Positions 36,418-45,766 of a stretch of 64,000 bases of DNA are shown one piece after another (position 1 is the first letter of the stretch; the number at the start of each line of letters is the position of its first letter). The position numbers and the translations under genes are program-made. Under the pieces are notes generated by a model, which did no database searches, was not told the origin of the DNA, and worked only from the letters and a program-made list of their open reading frames with translations. The stretch lies in the NCBI RefSeq assembly GCF_011612265.2, contig NZ_CP050134.2, positions 1,674,001 to 1,738,000 on the forward strand. The letters run 5' to 3'. The DNA is from Corynebacterium matruchotii. Lineage in GTDB: Bacteria > Actinomycetota > Actinomycetes > Mycobacteriales > Mycobacteriaceae.

Positions 36418-36541
36418 GAATTATATTCCTTATTTTTGGGTCTGCTCACTAAAAAATGGGCTCGCCTCACACAAAGACGAACCCATATCACATACGGAAC
36501 GTGAGACAATGAGACCTGGTTATTCTTGCGTTAAAAGGTGC

Positions 36542-36712
36542 CTAAGCCTCAGCAACAGCGGTGAGTAATTGGCCCAACTCCGCAGCCTCCGCCTTATTTA
36601 GCTCAATGACTAATCGCCCACCACCATCCGTGGGGATGCGCATCACAATTTTCCGGCTTTCGATGACCGCTTCCATTGGGCCGTTACCGGTTCGGGGCTT
36701 CATAGCAGCCAT
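36542..36712 (-). CDS. DUF3117 small protein
   Basis: A 56-residue frame, MAAMKPRTGNGPMEAVIES at the start, then RIPTDGGGRLVIELNKAEAAELGQ. This is the strongly conserved actinobacterial DUF3117 family, of unknown function. The M. tuberculosis homologue likewise lies close to glgA and a DivIVA-like gene, as I recall. The second Met at position 4 is an alternative start. Confidence 0.85.
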   Translation of the reverse strand: MAAMKPRTGNGPMEAVIESRKIVMRIPTDGGGRLVIELNKAEAAELGQLLTAVAEA

Positions 36713-36905
36713 GGGCACTTCACCATTCCCTATGTCGACAGTTTTCTACGCGGACCCCACTATCGGGAGCCCACAGCGTTGTTTCTATCTTAGCCCGATT
36801 ACCAGGTGAATAACCTAATATGCAGGGTAATAAAAAAGCCATTTTCTCCAGCATCGCCGCCACCACACGTCGCAAAGCAACCAGGTAGCACGCAATTTAG
36901 CAAAC

Positions 36906-37199
36906 CTACTGTGGGGTTGAATTAATCTCCGCGACCTGCTTGCGCAACTGAGCAATCTCCGTCAATAACGCATCAATCACCACATCCACCTGATCCTGCC
37001 GATACCCACGCAGCACCGTAGCGAACTTAATTTCGTCAAGGTTATTGTCCTTAATCGCCGCAAGATTCGCAGCATTCACATTCACCGTATTGTCCATAGG
37101 GGGTACCTGCTCGCCACGACCGAAGACACTAGCAAAAATGGCAAAAAATACCACGCCAAACAGGCCCATGAGCACAATGAGCACAATCCACGACAGCAT
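36906..37199 (-). CDS. DivIVA-domain membrane protein
   Basis: 97 residues with GAGG upstream. One N-terminal membrane helix (about 2-26) is followed by a linker and a short DivIVA-type segment (FATVLRGYRQDQVDVVIDAL) with a C-terminal coiled coil. In mycobacteria and corynebacteria this small protein lies between the LOG/dapE genes and the glycogen genes. It probably associates with curved membrane at the pole or septum. Confidence 0.82.
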   Translation of the reverse strand: MLSWIVLIVLMGLFGVVFFAIFASVFGRGEQVPPMDNTVNVNAANLAAIKDNNLDEIKFATVLRGYRQDQVDVVIDALLTEIAQLRKQVAEINSTPQ

Positions 37200-37274
37200 A
37201 GCGCCTCGATCGACCTTTCATAAAAACCAAAACTAACACCTTGACCCTAGCATTTTTGGAGCGTTACGACGCCG

Positions 37275-38039
37275 CTACGTCCGCTCCCGCATCGACTGGT
37301 GCACCGCCATAATATGCGCCACCGCCTCATCCACGCTATCGGTCAATAAGAATAATTCTAGATCATCAGCAGCAATCATCCCCTCCGCCACCAGGCGATC
37401 CGTCAACCACTGCACCAACGGCTGCCAAAAATCCACCCCCATCAGCACAATGGGATAATTCGTCACCTTGCCGGTCTGCACCATGCACAACACCTCAAAC
37501 AGCTCATCCAACGTGCCAAAACCACCCGGCAAACACACAAACGCCTGCGAATACTTCAAAAACATGGTCTTCCGCGCAAAGAAATACCGAAAATTCACCC
37601 CCAAATCCACATACTCGTTGATCCCCTGCTCCTTCGGCAGCTCAATGCCCAATCCCACCGACAAGCCATCGGCCTCCTGCGCGCCCCGATTCGCCGACTC
37701 CATCACACCCGGGCCACCACCCGTAATCACCGCATACTGCGACTCCACCAGCTTCCGGCCCAACGTACGACCCAACTCATAGTAGGGGCTCCCCACCGGA
37801 TGGCGAGCCGACCCGAACACCGTCACCGCTGGCGGCAACTCATGCAACGCATCAAACCCGGTCACAAACTCCGACTGAATCCGCAGCACCCGCCACGGAT
37901 CCGCATGATTCCAATCATGGTCCGCCTCATGCTCCAATAGCCGCTGATCGTATGTGGACCGGACCGGCTTATCCGACTGCCGCACTAACACCGGCCCCCG
38001 CAACAAACGCTTTTTCTCATGGTTCTGCTTCCTATTCAT
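37275..38039 (-). CDS. LOG family nucleotide phosphoribohydrolase (TIGR00730 type)
   Basis: 254 residues. Family motifs: GSAR, GGGPGVMESANRGA and PGGFGTLDELFEV, which form the nucleotide-monophosphate site of LOG proteins. These release the base, for example a cytokinin, from a riboside 5'-monophosphate. An N-terminal basic 40 residues precede the Rossmann fold. The start overlaps the dapE stop by eight bases, so it is coupled to dapE. Confidence 0.9.
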   Translation of the reverse strand: MNRKQNHEKKRLLRGPVLVRQSDKPVRSTYDQRLLEHEADHDWNHADPWRVLRIQSEFVTGFDALHELPPAVTVFGSARHPVGSPYYELGRTLGRKLVESQYAVITGGGPGVMESANRGAQEADGLSVGLGIELPKEQGINEYVDLGVNFRYFFARKTMFLKYSQAFVCLPGGFGTLDELFEVLCMVQTGKVTNYPIVLMGVDFWQPLVQWLTDRLVAEGMIAADDLELFLLTDSVDEAVAHIMAVHQSMRERT

Positions 38040-39138
38040 CGGTTTCTCCCGCCTGTAGATAGGTCATCAACGTGTCAAACACCGACGTAATCATCCATAT
38101 CGGACACTGTTCATCCTTCTTATGACAATACGCCGGATCCCCCGGACCGAAATTCACCGCCGGAATCCCCAACTCGCTAAACCGAGCCACATCAGTCCAT
38201 CCATATTTTGCCCGAACCTGACCCCCAGTCGCCGCAACCAGCCGGCGCACCACCGGCAAATCCAGCCCCGGCCGCGCCCCCGGCACAATATCATCAATCT
38301 CGTACTCCACCCCTTCCGGCAGATCCAACACCGCCAACATGTGGGCCAGAGCCTCCTCCTGAGTACGGTTCGGGGCAAACCGGAAATTCACAAACAGCCA
38401 CGCCTCGTCAGGAATCGTGTTGGTGGCCACCCCGGATTCGCAATGCACAATATTCAGGCCCTCGTGATACCGGCAGCCGTCGACAAGCACCTCCTGCGCC
38501 TCATATGCCGCAATATTGCTGATAACCGGCGCGAGGGCATGCATCGCATTCTTCCCCAACCACGAACGGGCCGAATGCGCCCGCACCCCATGCGCCGTCA
38601 CCCGCAACCGAATCGACCCCTGGCATCCTGCCTCAATAATCGCCCCCGACGGCTCCCCCAATAACGCCACATCCCCCAGCAACCAGTCAGGATGCGCCCC
38701 ATGAATCAACCCCAAACCATTAAACCGGGCCGCAACCTCCTCCCCCTCGTAACACACTAGCGTGAGATCGTAAGCCAGCGCCGGATCATTCGCCAACCGG
38801 GCAAACACGGCCAAATACACCGCCAAACCCGACTTCATATCCACCGTGCCACATCCAAATAATGTGTCCTCATCCTGGTCATTCACCCCCCGCGCACAAG
38901 GAACATTCTCCGCAATGGGAACTGTATCTATGTGCCCAGCCAACACTACCCGCTGCGGCAAACCACGCTGCGTGCGCACCACCAGCGAATTTTCATGACG
39001 CAACACCTCCACCCCAGGAATCAACCGCAACGCCCGCTCCAGCATATCCGCCAACGGCCGCTCCTCATGCGACACCGACGGCACATCCACCAACGCAGCC
39101 GTCAATGAAACCGGATCCAGAGTAAAAAGATCAATCAT
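38032..39138 (-). CDS. dapE: Succinyl-diaminopimelate desuccinylase
   Basis: 368-residue M20 metallopeptidase. Metal ligands and catalytic residues lie in AGHIDTVP, CGTVDMKSGLA, YEGEEVA and GEPSGA. It removes succinate from N-succinyl-LL-diaminopimelate in lysine and peptidoglycan biosynthesis. The other succinylase-branch genes dapD and dapC are also in this window. Confidence 0.94.
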   Translation of the reverse strand: MIDLFTLDPVSLTAALVDVPSVSHEERPLADMLERALRLIPGVEVLRHENSLVVRTQRGLPQRVVLAGHIDTVPIAENVPCARGVNDQDEDTLFGCGTVDMKSGLAVYLAVFARLANDPALAYDLTLVCYEGEEVAARFNGLGLIHGAHPDWLLGDVALLGEPSGAIIEAGCQGSIRLRVTAHGVRAHSARSWLGKNAMHALAPVISNIAAYEAQEVLVDGCRYHEGLNIVHCESGVATNTIPDEAWLFVNFRFAPNRTQEEALAHMLAVLDLPEGVEYEIDDIVPGARPGLDLPVVRRLVAATGGQVRAKYGWTDVARFSELGIPAVNFGPGDPAYCHKKDEQCPIWMITSVFDTLMTYLQAGETDE

Positions 39139-39467
39139 GCACTACACCATACCTGCCACACCCAACCGGCACACCGACTACCGCACCACAAACACGCCAT
39201 AAGCCAAACCTTAAAATCAAACATGTTACCTATAAAAAATAACGACTTTTGGGGGTAAATACTGGGTAATTCCCCAAAAGAAGAGACAAAACTCACCCCC
39301 ACGCCAACTCACCGCAAAATCACCCGCCATACCTGCACCTCCACCGCAGATAATCCCATTCAGACCCACCAACACCCCTCATAATGCCCCCTACTCCCTC
39401 ACCCGGAACCCCCAAACATGATTCACAGATTTCTAAAAATGTCAAGAGTTATAGCTAAAATAATGGC
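39139..39467. other. Divergent intergenic region with an inverted repeat
   Basis: No gene is seen between dapE and the dapD paralogue. CTTTTGGGG (39246-39254) and CCCCAAAAG (39272-39280) form a perfect 9-base inverted repeat with a 17-base loop, about 110 bases before the dapE start. It could be an operator or a leader hairpin. The sequence just before 39468 is AT-rich and probably holds the promoter for that gene. Confidence 0.4.
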
Positions 39468-40433
39468 ATGACAGTAATCGGCGCACAGGCGATTGGTATT
39501 GCCAATATCGCAATGGACGGGTCCGTCTTAGACACCTGGTACCCCTATCCAGAATTAATCACCAACACCTCTGACCCATCCGGAACCGAACGACTCGGTG
39601 CCCAGGACCTGCCGATCAAACTCCTCAACCTCATCAAAATCGACCAAGACCGCATGGTCGAACAAGTCGCGGTACGCACCACCATCGCCGACCTTTCCAA
39701 ACCGCCCACCGATGCCCACGACGTCTACCTGCGACTCCACCTCCTCTCCCACCGACTCGTCAAACCCACCACCATCAACATGGACGACGCAGTCGAACGC
39801 CTCACCATTACCGTCTGGACCAACAAAGGCCCCTGCCTCCCTGACAATTTCGAACACATGCGCGCCGCACTCCGCTCCCGCGGCCTCATCCATGTCTATG
39901 GCATCGACTCGCTCCCCAGAATGGTCGACTATGTGGTGCCCGCCGGCGTACAAATCACCGAAGCCGAACGGGTCCGCCTCGGCGCTTACCTCGCACCAGG
40001 CACCCGGGTCATACGGGAAGGCTTCGTCTCCCACAATGCCGGCACCCTAGGCCCCGGCCGGGTTGAGGGTCGTATCGCATCTGGCACCGTGGTAGGAACC
40101 AATATTGACCTGGGAATTTCTGCCTCGCTGGTGTCGATGAAACCAGCCCCCTTACATGTAGGCAATAACTGTTCCCTCGGGGTTTCCGCCGCGGTCATCG
40201 GCCTGAATCTGGGCGATAACGTGCACGTTGGCAATAATATTGTGCTAGATCCCACCACACCGCTCCTATTCGCGGACAGTGAGGAGATTCATCTGGCTGG
40301 GGAGATTGATGGCCAATCTAACTGGCTCATCCAAATGGAAAAGCATTCCGTAGAGCCGGTGGCCCGGCGCCTTACCGACCACGACGCCAAATTCATGCTG
40401 CGGAACCCACCTGTCAGCGACTACACCTACTAG
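39468..40433 (+). CDS. DapD paralogue with a diverged active-site region
   Basis: 321 residues, clearly homologous to the DapD at 42510. Shared segments include [24 protein letters not shown] and PRMVDYVVPAGV. The beta-helix glutamate motif VEGRI is kept. The segment that in DapD reads GGGKEV then GANSGCGI, which binds substrate and succinyl-CoA, is replaced by a shorter, unrelated stretch (SMKPAPLHVGNNCSLGVSAAVIG). It is therefore probably not a normal tetrahydrodipicolinate succinylase. The order paralogue-aroP-dapD also exists in C. glutamicum, as I recall, so the pair is old. Confidence 0.85.
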   Translation: MTVIGAQAIGIANIAMDGSVLDTWYPYPELITNTSDPSGTERLGAQDLPIKLLNLIKIDQDRMVEQVAVRTTIADLSKPPTDAHDVYLRLHLLSHRLVKPTTINMDDAVERLTITVWTNKGPCLPDNFEHMRAALRSRGLIHVYGIDSLPRMVDYVVPAGVQITEAERVRLGAYLAPGTRVIREGFVSHNAGTLGPGRVEGRIASGTVVGTNIDLGISASLVSMKPAPLHVGNNCSLGVSAAVIGLNLGDNVHVGNNIVLDPTTPLLFADSEEIHLAGEIDGQSNWLIQMEKHSVEPVARRLTDHDAKFMLRNPPVSDYTY

Positions 40434-40942
40434 TTTTCCTTACAGCCCTGGGCATTATCGGCGCATCACCACTTGTCATCCCCGCGTGATCGGTGTGTGA
40501 TGCGACAAAAACATAACCGAGCGGGCACACAACAGGTCAAGAAGTGTCCGCTACGCTACGGTTGGTCGCGCCGTACCAGTGCTGCGCCGGCTGCGCACAC
40601 TCTCATGGAACGCCACCTGCACCGGGCCTGTCCGAACCAGGCTGCTCAAACCAACACAACACCACCACTCACCGACCCCACAAGCCCCCACGGCCCTCAC
40701 CGCCAACAACTCCACCCACGCCCCGCGAACCAGGCATGACCTCAAGCATGACCCTGGTATCAATAAAGCTAAGCGTTGGTCGTGTCGTACGGTAGTGCGG
40801 TTTTCCGCCCAGCCGCATTCGTTAGGTTTTTCGAATAGATTTTTGCCATTCTGAGCAATATCATTGCGCAGATTTTCGTATTTTGCGAAGGTTTAGACCG
40901 TTTCACCCTACTTTACCCCCTGTAAGGGGATAAAGTCGTAGC
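40434..40942. other. Intergenic region, no gene seen; imperfect direct repeat
   Basis: 509 bases without a convincing gene. A roughly 30-base sequence at 40555-40585 (core GTTGGTCGCGCCGTAC) recurs imperfectly at 40768-40800 (core GTTGGTCGTGTCGTAC). The stretch between reads as proline/arginine-rich in several frames with no ribosome site, perhaps a decayed gene or element. The promoter for aroP should lie near 40880-40935. Confidence 0.4.
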
Positions 40943-42454
40943 ATGACCGAATCAACCGCAAATAATCCGACCCCCCGGGTAACCCCGACTGGGGCCGATA
41001 ATCATCAGGGCGGCGACGCGACCGGGGTTGGGGGATCTTCGCAATCCGAGCCGCAACAGCAGTCGACTCATTCGCCCACGGTGTCCACTACCAAACTCGG
41101 TAGGGGGCTGAAAACCCGCCATTTGACCATGATGGGTCTCGGGTCGGCCATTGGTGCCGGGCTGTTCTTATCTACCGGCGTGGGCATCCATATTGCGGGC
41201 CCGGCGGTGATTCTCGGCTATGTGTTGGCCGGCATTATTGTGCTGCTGATTATGCAGATGCTTGGGGAGATGGCGGCGGCTCGGCCGAATTCCGGGTCGT
41301 TCTCGGTGTATGCAGAGCAGGCATTGGGGCATTGGGCTGGGTTTTCGCTCGGGTGGTTGTATTGGTTCATGCTCACCATGGTGATGGGGGCGGAGATGAC
41401 CGGTGCCGCCGGCATCATGGGTCAGTGGTTTGGTATTGATCCGTGGATTCCCGCGTTGGTGTGTGTGACGTTTTTCGCCGTGGTGAATTTAGCGAATGTG
41501 CAAGGGTTTGGCGAGTTCGAGTTTTGGTTCGCATTCGTCAAGGTCGCGGTTATTCTTTTCTTCCTCATCGTGGGAATATTATTAATCTTTGGGCTCTTGC
41601 CGGACACGGAATTCGTTGGTGCCCACAATCTTACGAACGGCAGTTTCATGCCGAATGGTATCCCAGGTGTGGCCGCCGGGTTGTTGGCGGTGGCGTTCGC
41701 GTTTGGCGGCATTGAGATTGTGACGATTGCGGCTGCGGAGTCGGAGAACCCGTCGTCGGCAATTGCCACGGCGGTGCGGTCGGTTATTTGGCGGATTTCG
41801 CTGTTTTATTTGGGTTCGGTGACGATCATTATTTTCCTCATGCCCTACGACATGATTGGTGGGGCGAAGACCGCGGCGGAGTCACCGTTCACCATTATTT
41901 TGGGGATGGCGCACATCCCGTATGTGGTGGGGTTCATGGAACTGATTATCGTGTTGGCCCTGTTGTCGGCGTTTAATGCCCAGATTTATGGCACGTCACG
42001 GCTGGTGTATTCGTTTGCGAAGCGCCACGATGCGCCGCAGGTGTTTGCGAAGACGAATAAGAATAAGGTGCCGACGAATTCGGTGCTATTGAGCATGTTT
42101 TTCGCGTTCGTGTCGGTGGGGTTGCAGTATTGGAATCCGCCCGGGCTGTTGGCGTTTTTATTGAATGCGGTGGGTGGCTGCATGATTACGTTGTGGATCA
42201 TGGTTGCGGTGACATGGTTGCGCCTACATCCAGTGTTGGTGGCAGGTGAGGAAATCACGACGGTGCGGATGCCGGGGTATCCGTGGACGGCGATTGTGTG
42301 TCTCCTGTTATTGGGCGGGTTGGTGTTATTGATGCTTTCCGATGCCGCATCCCGATCGCAGGTGATATCGGTGGCTATGGTGTTTGGGTTTGCGTCCCTC
42401 ATGAGTTTTGTAGCGAAACGTTTCCATCCGAGTACCCGAAACCTTGAGTCGTAG
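40943..42454 (+). CDS. aroP: Aromatic amino acid permease, APC family
   Basis: 503 residues. A polar 55-residue N-terminal extension rich in Thr, Gln and Ser precedes about 12 membrane helices. The APC signature [15 protein letters not shown] lies in the first helix; [21 protein letters not shown] and [19 protein letters not shown] are typical of the AroP/LysP-type amino acid transporter branch. It imports amino acids with protons. The call of aromatic substrates rests on the conserved corynebacterial position between the two dapD genes. Confidence 0.85.
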   Translation: MTESTANNPTPRVTPTGADNHQGGDATGVGGSSQSEPQQQSTHSPTVSTTKLGRGLKTRHLTMMGLGSAIGAGLFLSTGVGIHIAGPAVILGYVLAGIIVLLIMQMLGEMAAARPNSGSFSVYAEQALGHWAGFSLGWLYWFMLTMVMGAEMTGAAGIMGQWFGIDPWIPALVCVTFFAVVNLANVQGFGEFEFWFAFVKVAVILFFLIVGILLIFGLLPDTEFVGAHNLTNGSFMPNGIPGVAAGLLAVAFAFGGIEIVTIAAAESENPSSAIATAVRSVIWRISLFYLGSVTIIIFLMPYDMIGGAKTAAESPFTIILGMAHIPYVVGFMELIIVLALLSAFNAQIYGTSRLVYSFAKRHDAPQVFAKTNKNKVPTNSVLLSMFFAFVSVGLQYWNPPGLLAFLLNAVGGCMITLWIMVAVTWLRLHPVLVAGEEITTVRMPGYPWTAIVCLLLLGGLVLLMLSDAASRSQVISVAMVFGFASLMSFVAKRFHPSTRNLES

Positions 42455-42509
42455 CGGTGCGCATGCGGCTTTGACAAGCATCACAATTAGTGCAGTACAC
42501 TCGGTTGTC

Positions 42510-43484
42510 ATGACTTCTGCTTTTGCTACTGGCCTGGCCACGATTCATTCCAATGACACCGTTCTTGATGTTTGGTTCCCTGACCCCAAGCTTTCCGACG
42601 ATGCGCGCGAGTCGGGGACCGAGTTTCCCGATAAGGTGCCCGCCGAGTTGCATCCGCTCACCCATATTGATGCGGCACGCGAAACCCGGCGGGAGGTGGT
42701 GTACACGCAGATCGCTTCGCTTGACGACGCCCCACAGGATGCGTTTGATGCCTATCTGCGGCTGCATTTGTTGTCGCATCGACTGGTCAAGCCGCACGGA
42801 TTAAACCTTGACGGCGTGTTTGGGCTATTGGCAAATGTGGTGTGGACGAATCATGGCCCGTGTTTGCCTGCCGGTTTTGAGGCCACCCGGGCGAAGCTGC
42901 AAACCCGGGGGCCGGTTGTGGTGTATGGGGTGGATAAGTTCCCACGCATGGTGGATTATGTGATGCCGACCGGGGTACGGATTGGTGACGCAGATCGGGT
43001 GCGGTTGGGGGCACATCTTGCGGAGGGGACGACCGTGATGCATGAGGGGTTTGTGAATTTTAATGCCGGCACTTTGGGCAATTCCATGGTGGAGGGCCGG
43101 ATTTCCGCCGGCGTGGTGGTCGATGATGGCACTGATATTGGTGGCGGCGCCTCGATCATGGGAACCTTGTCGGGTGGCGGCAAGGAGGTTATTTCGTTGG
43201 GGAAGCGCTGCTTGTTGGGGGCGAACTCCGGCTGCGGGATTTCGTTGGGAGATGATTGCGTGGTGGAGGCTGGCCTGTATGTGACGGCTGGGACGAAGTT
43301 GACGGTGCGGGGTTCGGTTGCCGAGGCCTTGGGCTTGCAGGATGGGGACACCGCGAAGGCGGTGGAGTTGTCGGGGGCAAGCAATGTGCTGTACCGGCGG
43401 CATTCGGTGACCGGCGCGGTGGAGGCCACCAATTGGAAGTCTGCCGCAGTGGCGCTCAATGATGCTTTGCATGCCAATAACTAG
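42510..43484 (+). CDS. dapD: Tetrahydrodipicolinate N-succinyltransferase
   Basis: 324 residues from ATG 42510; the longer frame to 42444 overlaps the aroP end. It is a left-handed beta-helix acyltransferase with [27 protein letters not shown] and [13 protein letters not shown], the actinobacterial DapD active-site region. It transfers succinate from succinyl-CoA in lysine/meso-DAP synthesis; the product passes to DapC and DapE. Confidence 0.94.
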   Translation: MTSAFATGLATIHSNDTVLDVWFPDPKLSDDARESGTEFPDKVPAELHPLTHIDAARETRREVVYTQIASLDDAPQDAFDAYLRLHLLSHRLVKPHGLNLDGVFGLLANVVWTNHGPCLPAGFEATRAKLQTRGPVVVYGVDKFPRMVDYVMPTGVRIGDADRVRLGAHLAEGTTVMHEGFVNFNAGTLGNSMVEGRISAGVVVDDGTDIGGGASIMGTLSGGGKEVISLGKRCLLGANSGCGISLGDDCVVEAGLYVTAGTKLTVRGSVAEALGLQDGDTAKAVELSGASNVLYRRHSVTGAVEATNWKSAAVALNDALHANN

Positions 43485-43513
43485 GCCGGCCACCGCCTAG
43501 CCTCTAATCCCGC

Positions 43514-45565
43514 CTAGAAGGCCAGTAGTTTCGCTACTTGGTCGTGGTTGGTGGGTTCGTCGCCGATGTCGGGGGTGGTTTCCGCGTCGTGGGCGGCGGC
43601 CCAGAGGGCAAGGAGCTGCCCGTTGGTCAGCATGTGGTTCAGGGTTTCCAGCTCGGCGCGAATGAATTGCACTCCGTTGGAGCGACCGGTGTTGAAGCGG
43701 CCCATTCGGGAGCCGAGGGAGGTGTCTAACCAGATGAGTTCCCGATCCACCAGGTCCACGATAAAGGGGATGGCAGAGGTGGATTTCACATGTACATTCA
43801 TGGCGGTTTCCACGGTGCGGGGTTCGAAAATCTCCCCCGCCATTGCCTGACTGCGGACCATGATTCCTGCCACATTGTCGATATCGTCGAATTTGTCTCC
43901 GGAAAAGCTGATGAGCTGCGGGATTGCGTACCGCACGGTTGGTAGTTCCTGCCAAATCGTGTCCTTGATGTCAACGAATTCGCAGGCGCCGTCGGGGAGG
44001 GGCGCATAGGTGATGTCGCCGGAGTGCAGCACGGAGTTTTTCAGCCGGTTGCTGGACAGGTTGGTGTAATCGAGGTAGCCCAATTGTTCCATGAGGAGCG
44101 CGTCGGCGAAGCACACACCAAGATCGACGTCGTGCCCATACCAGTGGACGAATAGCCGCATGATGCTGCCGTCGCCAAGCGGGAGCCGCTGGCCGCGGGC
44201 GAGAGCGAGTTTACTTGTCGACGCTTCCCGCCGCACCAATTCCACGGGCACCGTGGAGCCGACGGGGACGGGCCCTGTGGGTGCGGGTGCGGCGCGTAAC
44301 CGTTGGCGCATGGCTGCCCTAAGGGTGTCGAGTACCGCGGATTTCAGCCACGATTCCACTGGTGGGTTGTTGGTTTCTTTGAGTACGTTCCGGCCGCGGA
44401 TTCGGAAGACTTTTAGTGGCGCGTCCCGGTTGCTGATGCCGTTGTAGCAGGAGATGAGGGTGGTGAGCCGGGCTTTCGGGGCTGCCTCTGCCAAGGCGCT
44501 GAGCAGGGCATCTGCGGAGGGTTTTTTGCTGCGGGAGAGCCGCATGAGGTGGTCGACGCGCCGAAGCAGGTTGCCCGGGTTGGTGGCTAATAACCGGACG
44601 GCGGCAGGAACGTCGTTACGCAGCAGGGCGGCCTCCACTTGGGAGTTGAAGGTGCGGTGGGCGGTTTTGCCGAAGATGATTGTCAGGTGGGTGTGGACTT
44701 CCGCAGCCTGCGGCAGTTCGAATGGGTGGACGGGGCGGAGGGCTCGGCGCCATAGTTTTTTGTGGCGCATCACCATGTCAAGGTTGGTGTTATCGGTGAA
44801 TCGGGCCAGGGCCCGGAGAATACTGCGTCGTTGCGGCCGGGGGATGCTGCGCATGTCCAGGCGAAATTCGGCACTACTGAGCAGGTCGACGGCCCGGTCT
44901 GGTTCTTTGCAATAGGCGGCCAGTACGGTGCGGAGCACGTCGGTTGCGGTGCGAGCCAGGGCCAGTCCGGTATCGAGTCGTTCATGCGGGTGGGGAATCT
45001 CGCAGAGGGCTACGGCAAAGTTATCTCCGCTGGTAAAACCGGTGGTGGCCATGAGTTCGGGCACGTTGATACCCAGCTCTGCGATGACGTCATGGAGGAA
45101 TTCCCGGTCGGCGGGACTGAGTGCTACCGCCTTGGCCCATTCATCCTGCACTAATTGTGGGGTGAGTTCAACGAGGGTGAGCCGCCGGAAATTTTGGGTC
45201 CAATCGGTGTGGACCAGCTTGGTACGTTCGAAGGTTTTTTCGATATCGGGGCGCCATCGGCCATAGGTGAGGTAGTGATAGATTTGAGTGAGAAACAGCT
45301 CAATGTCCGGCATGGTGGCAACCTGCTCGGGGAAACCAGGAAACATGGGTTGCCAGGTTCGATTGGCGCCGATGGTGGTGCCTGCTTGAGTAATGAGATT
45401 GACGAGTTCTTCGAGGGAAAGTTGTTGTAGTTCTTGCGGGTCTGCGATGAATCCCACGGTGAGGAGTTCCGCCAGGGCGGTGTGGGCTTGCGCCGCGGTA
45501 ACCCCATCGGTAGTGGTGTGGGTTTGGGGGATGATGCCGCGTCGCAGCATCGCCGGGGTAATCAT
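43514..45565 (-). CDS. Large protein with a TerD/SCO0854-like C-terminal region
   Basis: 683 residues, no signal peptide or membrane helix. The C-terminal part has LRLGDGSIMRLFVHWYG, VDLGVCFADALLMEQLGYLDYTN, HSGDITYAPLPDGACEFVDI and FSGDKFDDIDNVAGIMV (about 460-590). These resemble the conserved block of the MXAN_6230/SCO0854 family, whose proteins carry TerD-like calcium-binding folds. The N-terminal 400 residues are helical and unrecognised, and no RING/cysteine motif is present. GGAG sits seven bases before the ATG, just after a terminator-like hairpin. No other ter genes are nearby. Its role is unknown; tellurium-stress systems are the closest analogy. Confidence 0.65.
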   Translation of the reverse strand: MITPAMLRRGIIPQTHTTTDGVTAAQAHTALAELLTVGFIADPQELQQLSLEELVNLITQAGTTIGANRTWQPMFPGFPEQVATMPDIELFLTQIYHYLTYGRWRPDIEKTFERTKLVHTDWTQNFRRLTLVELTPQLVQDEWAKAVALSPADREFLHDVIAELGINVPELMATTGFTSGDNFAVALCEIPHPHERLDTGLALARTATDVLRTVLAAYCKEPDRAVDLLSSAEFRLDMRSIPRPQRRSILRALARFTDNTNLDMVMRHKKLWRRALRPVHPFELPQAAEVHTHLTIIFGKTAHRTFNSQVEAALLRNDVPAAVRLLATNPGNLLRRVDHLMRLSRSKKPSADALLSALAEAAPKARLTTLISCYNGISNRDAPLKVFRIRGRNVLKETNNPPVESWLKSAVLDTLRAAMRQRLRAAPAPTGPVPVGSTVPVELVRREASTSKLALARGQRLPLGDGSIMRLFVHWYGHDVDLGVCFADALLMEQLGYLDYTNLSSNRLKNSVLHSGDITYAPLPDGACEFVDIKDTIWQELPTVRYAIPQLISFSGDKFDDIDNVAGIMVRSQAMAGEIFEPRTVETAMNVHVKSTSAIPFIVDLVDRELIWLDTSLGSRMGRFNTGRSNGVQFIRAELETLNHMLTNGQLLALWAAAHDAETTPDIGDEPTNHDQVAKLLAF

Positions 45566-45576
45566 GTCGGTGCTCC

Positions 45577-45617
45577 AAAGAGAAAGCCGACCTCACCAGC
45601 GCTGGCTGAGGTCGGCT
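45577..45617 (-). terminator. Terminator-like hairpin directly before a start codon
   Basis: Read on the minus strand, AGCCGACCTCA (45617-45607) pairs with TGAGGTCGGCT (45595-45585). The inner palindrome CCAGCGCTGG continues the stem with a one-base bulge; TTCTCTTT follows. The ribosome site and ATG 45565 come immediately after. This is the position of an attenuator. Confidence 0.6.
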
Positions 45618-45629
45618 ATGACGTGTAAG

Positions 45630-45695
45630 GACGAGGATAGTAAAACCTGTGGTTTTAAAGGAACGAAGAAGTAACAGGCTTTTGTGTGCCTCGCC
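45630..45695 (-). ncRNA. Candidate structured leader RNA element, copy A
   Basis: 66 nt on the minus strand. The outer stem is GGCGAGG (45695-45689) with CCTCGTC (45636-45630), including one G-U pair. The inner stem is CCTGT (45678-45674) with ACAGG (45650-45646). Conserved single-stranded blocks shared with copy B are GTTACTTCTTC, ACCAC and TATCCTCG. The predicted transcription start from the promoter at 45704-45732 falls at the first stem. A terminator-like hairpin and the start of the 683-residue protein gene follow. I do not recognise it as a known riboswitch class. Confidence 0.55.
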
Positions 45696-45703
45696 AGCAT
45701 TCT

Positions 45704-45732
45704 AGTATGCCCCAGAATACTATACATGTCAA
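45704..45732 (-). promoter_or_regulatory. Strong sigma-70-type promoter between the two RNA element copies
   Basis: On the minus strand, a perfect -35 TTGACA (45732-45727) is followed after 17 bases by the -10 CATACT (45709-45704). Transcription should start near 45697, at the 5' end of copy A. Confidence 0.65.
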
Positions 45733-45766
45733 AAACCTTATATAACCCACCCCCGAATGCGCTGAG

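Noticed and set aside
40544..40854. Small plus-strand frames in the region before aroP
   Set aside because: They overlap one another, lack ribosome sites, and are Pro/His/Thr-rich without a recognisable family.
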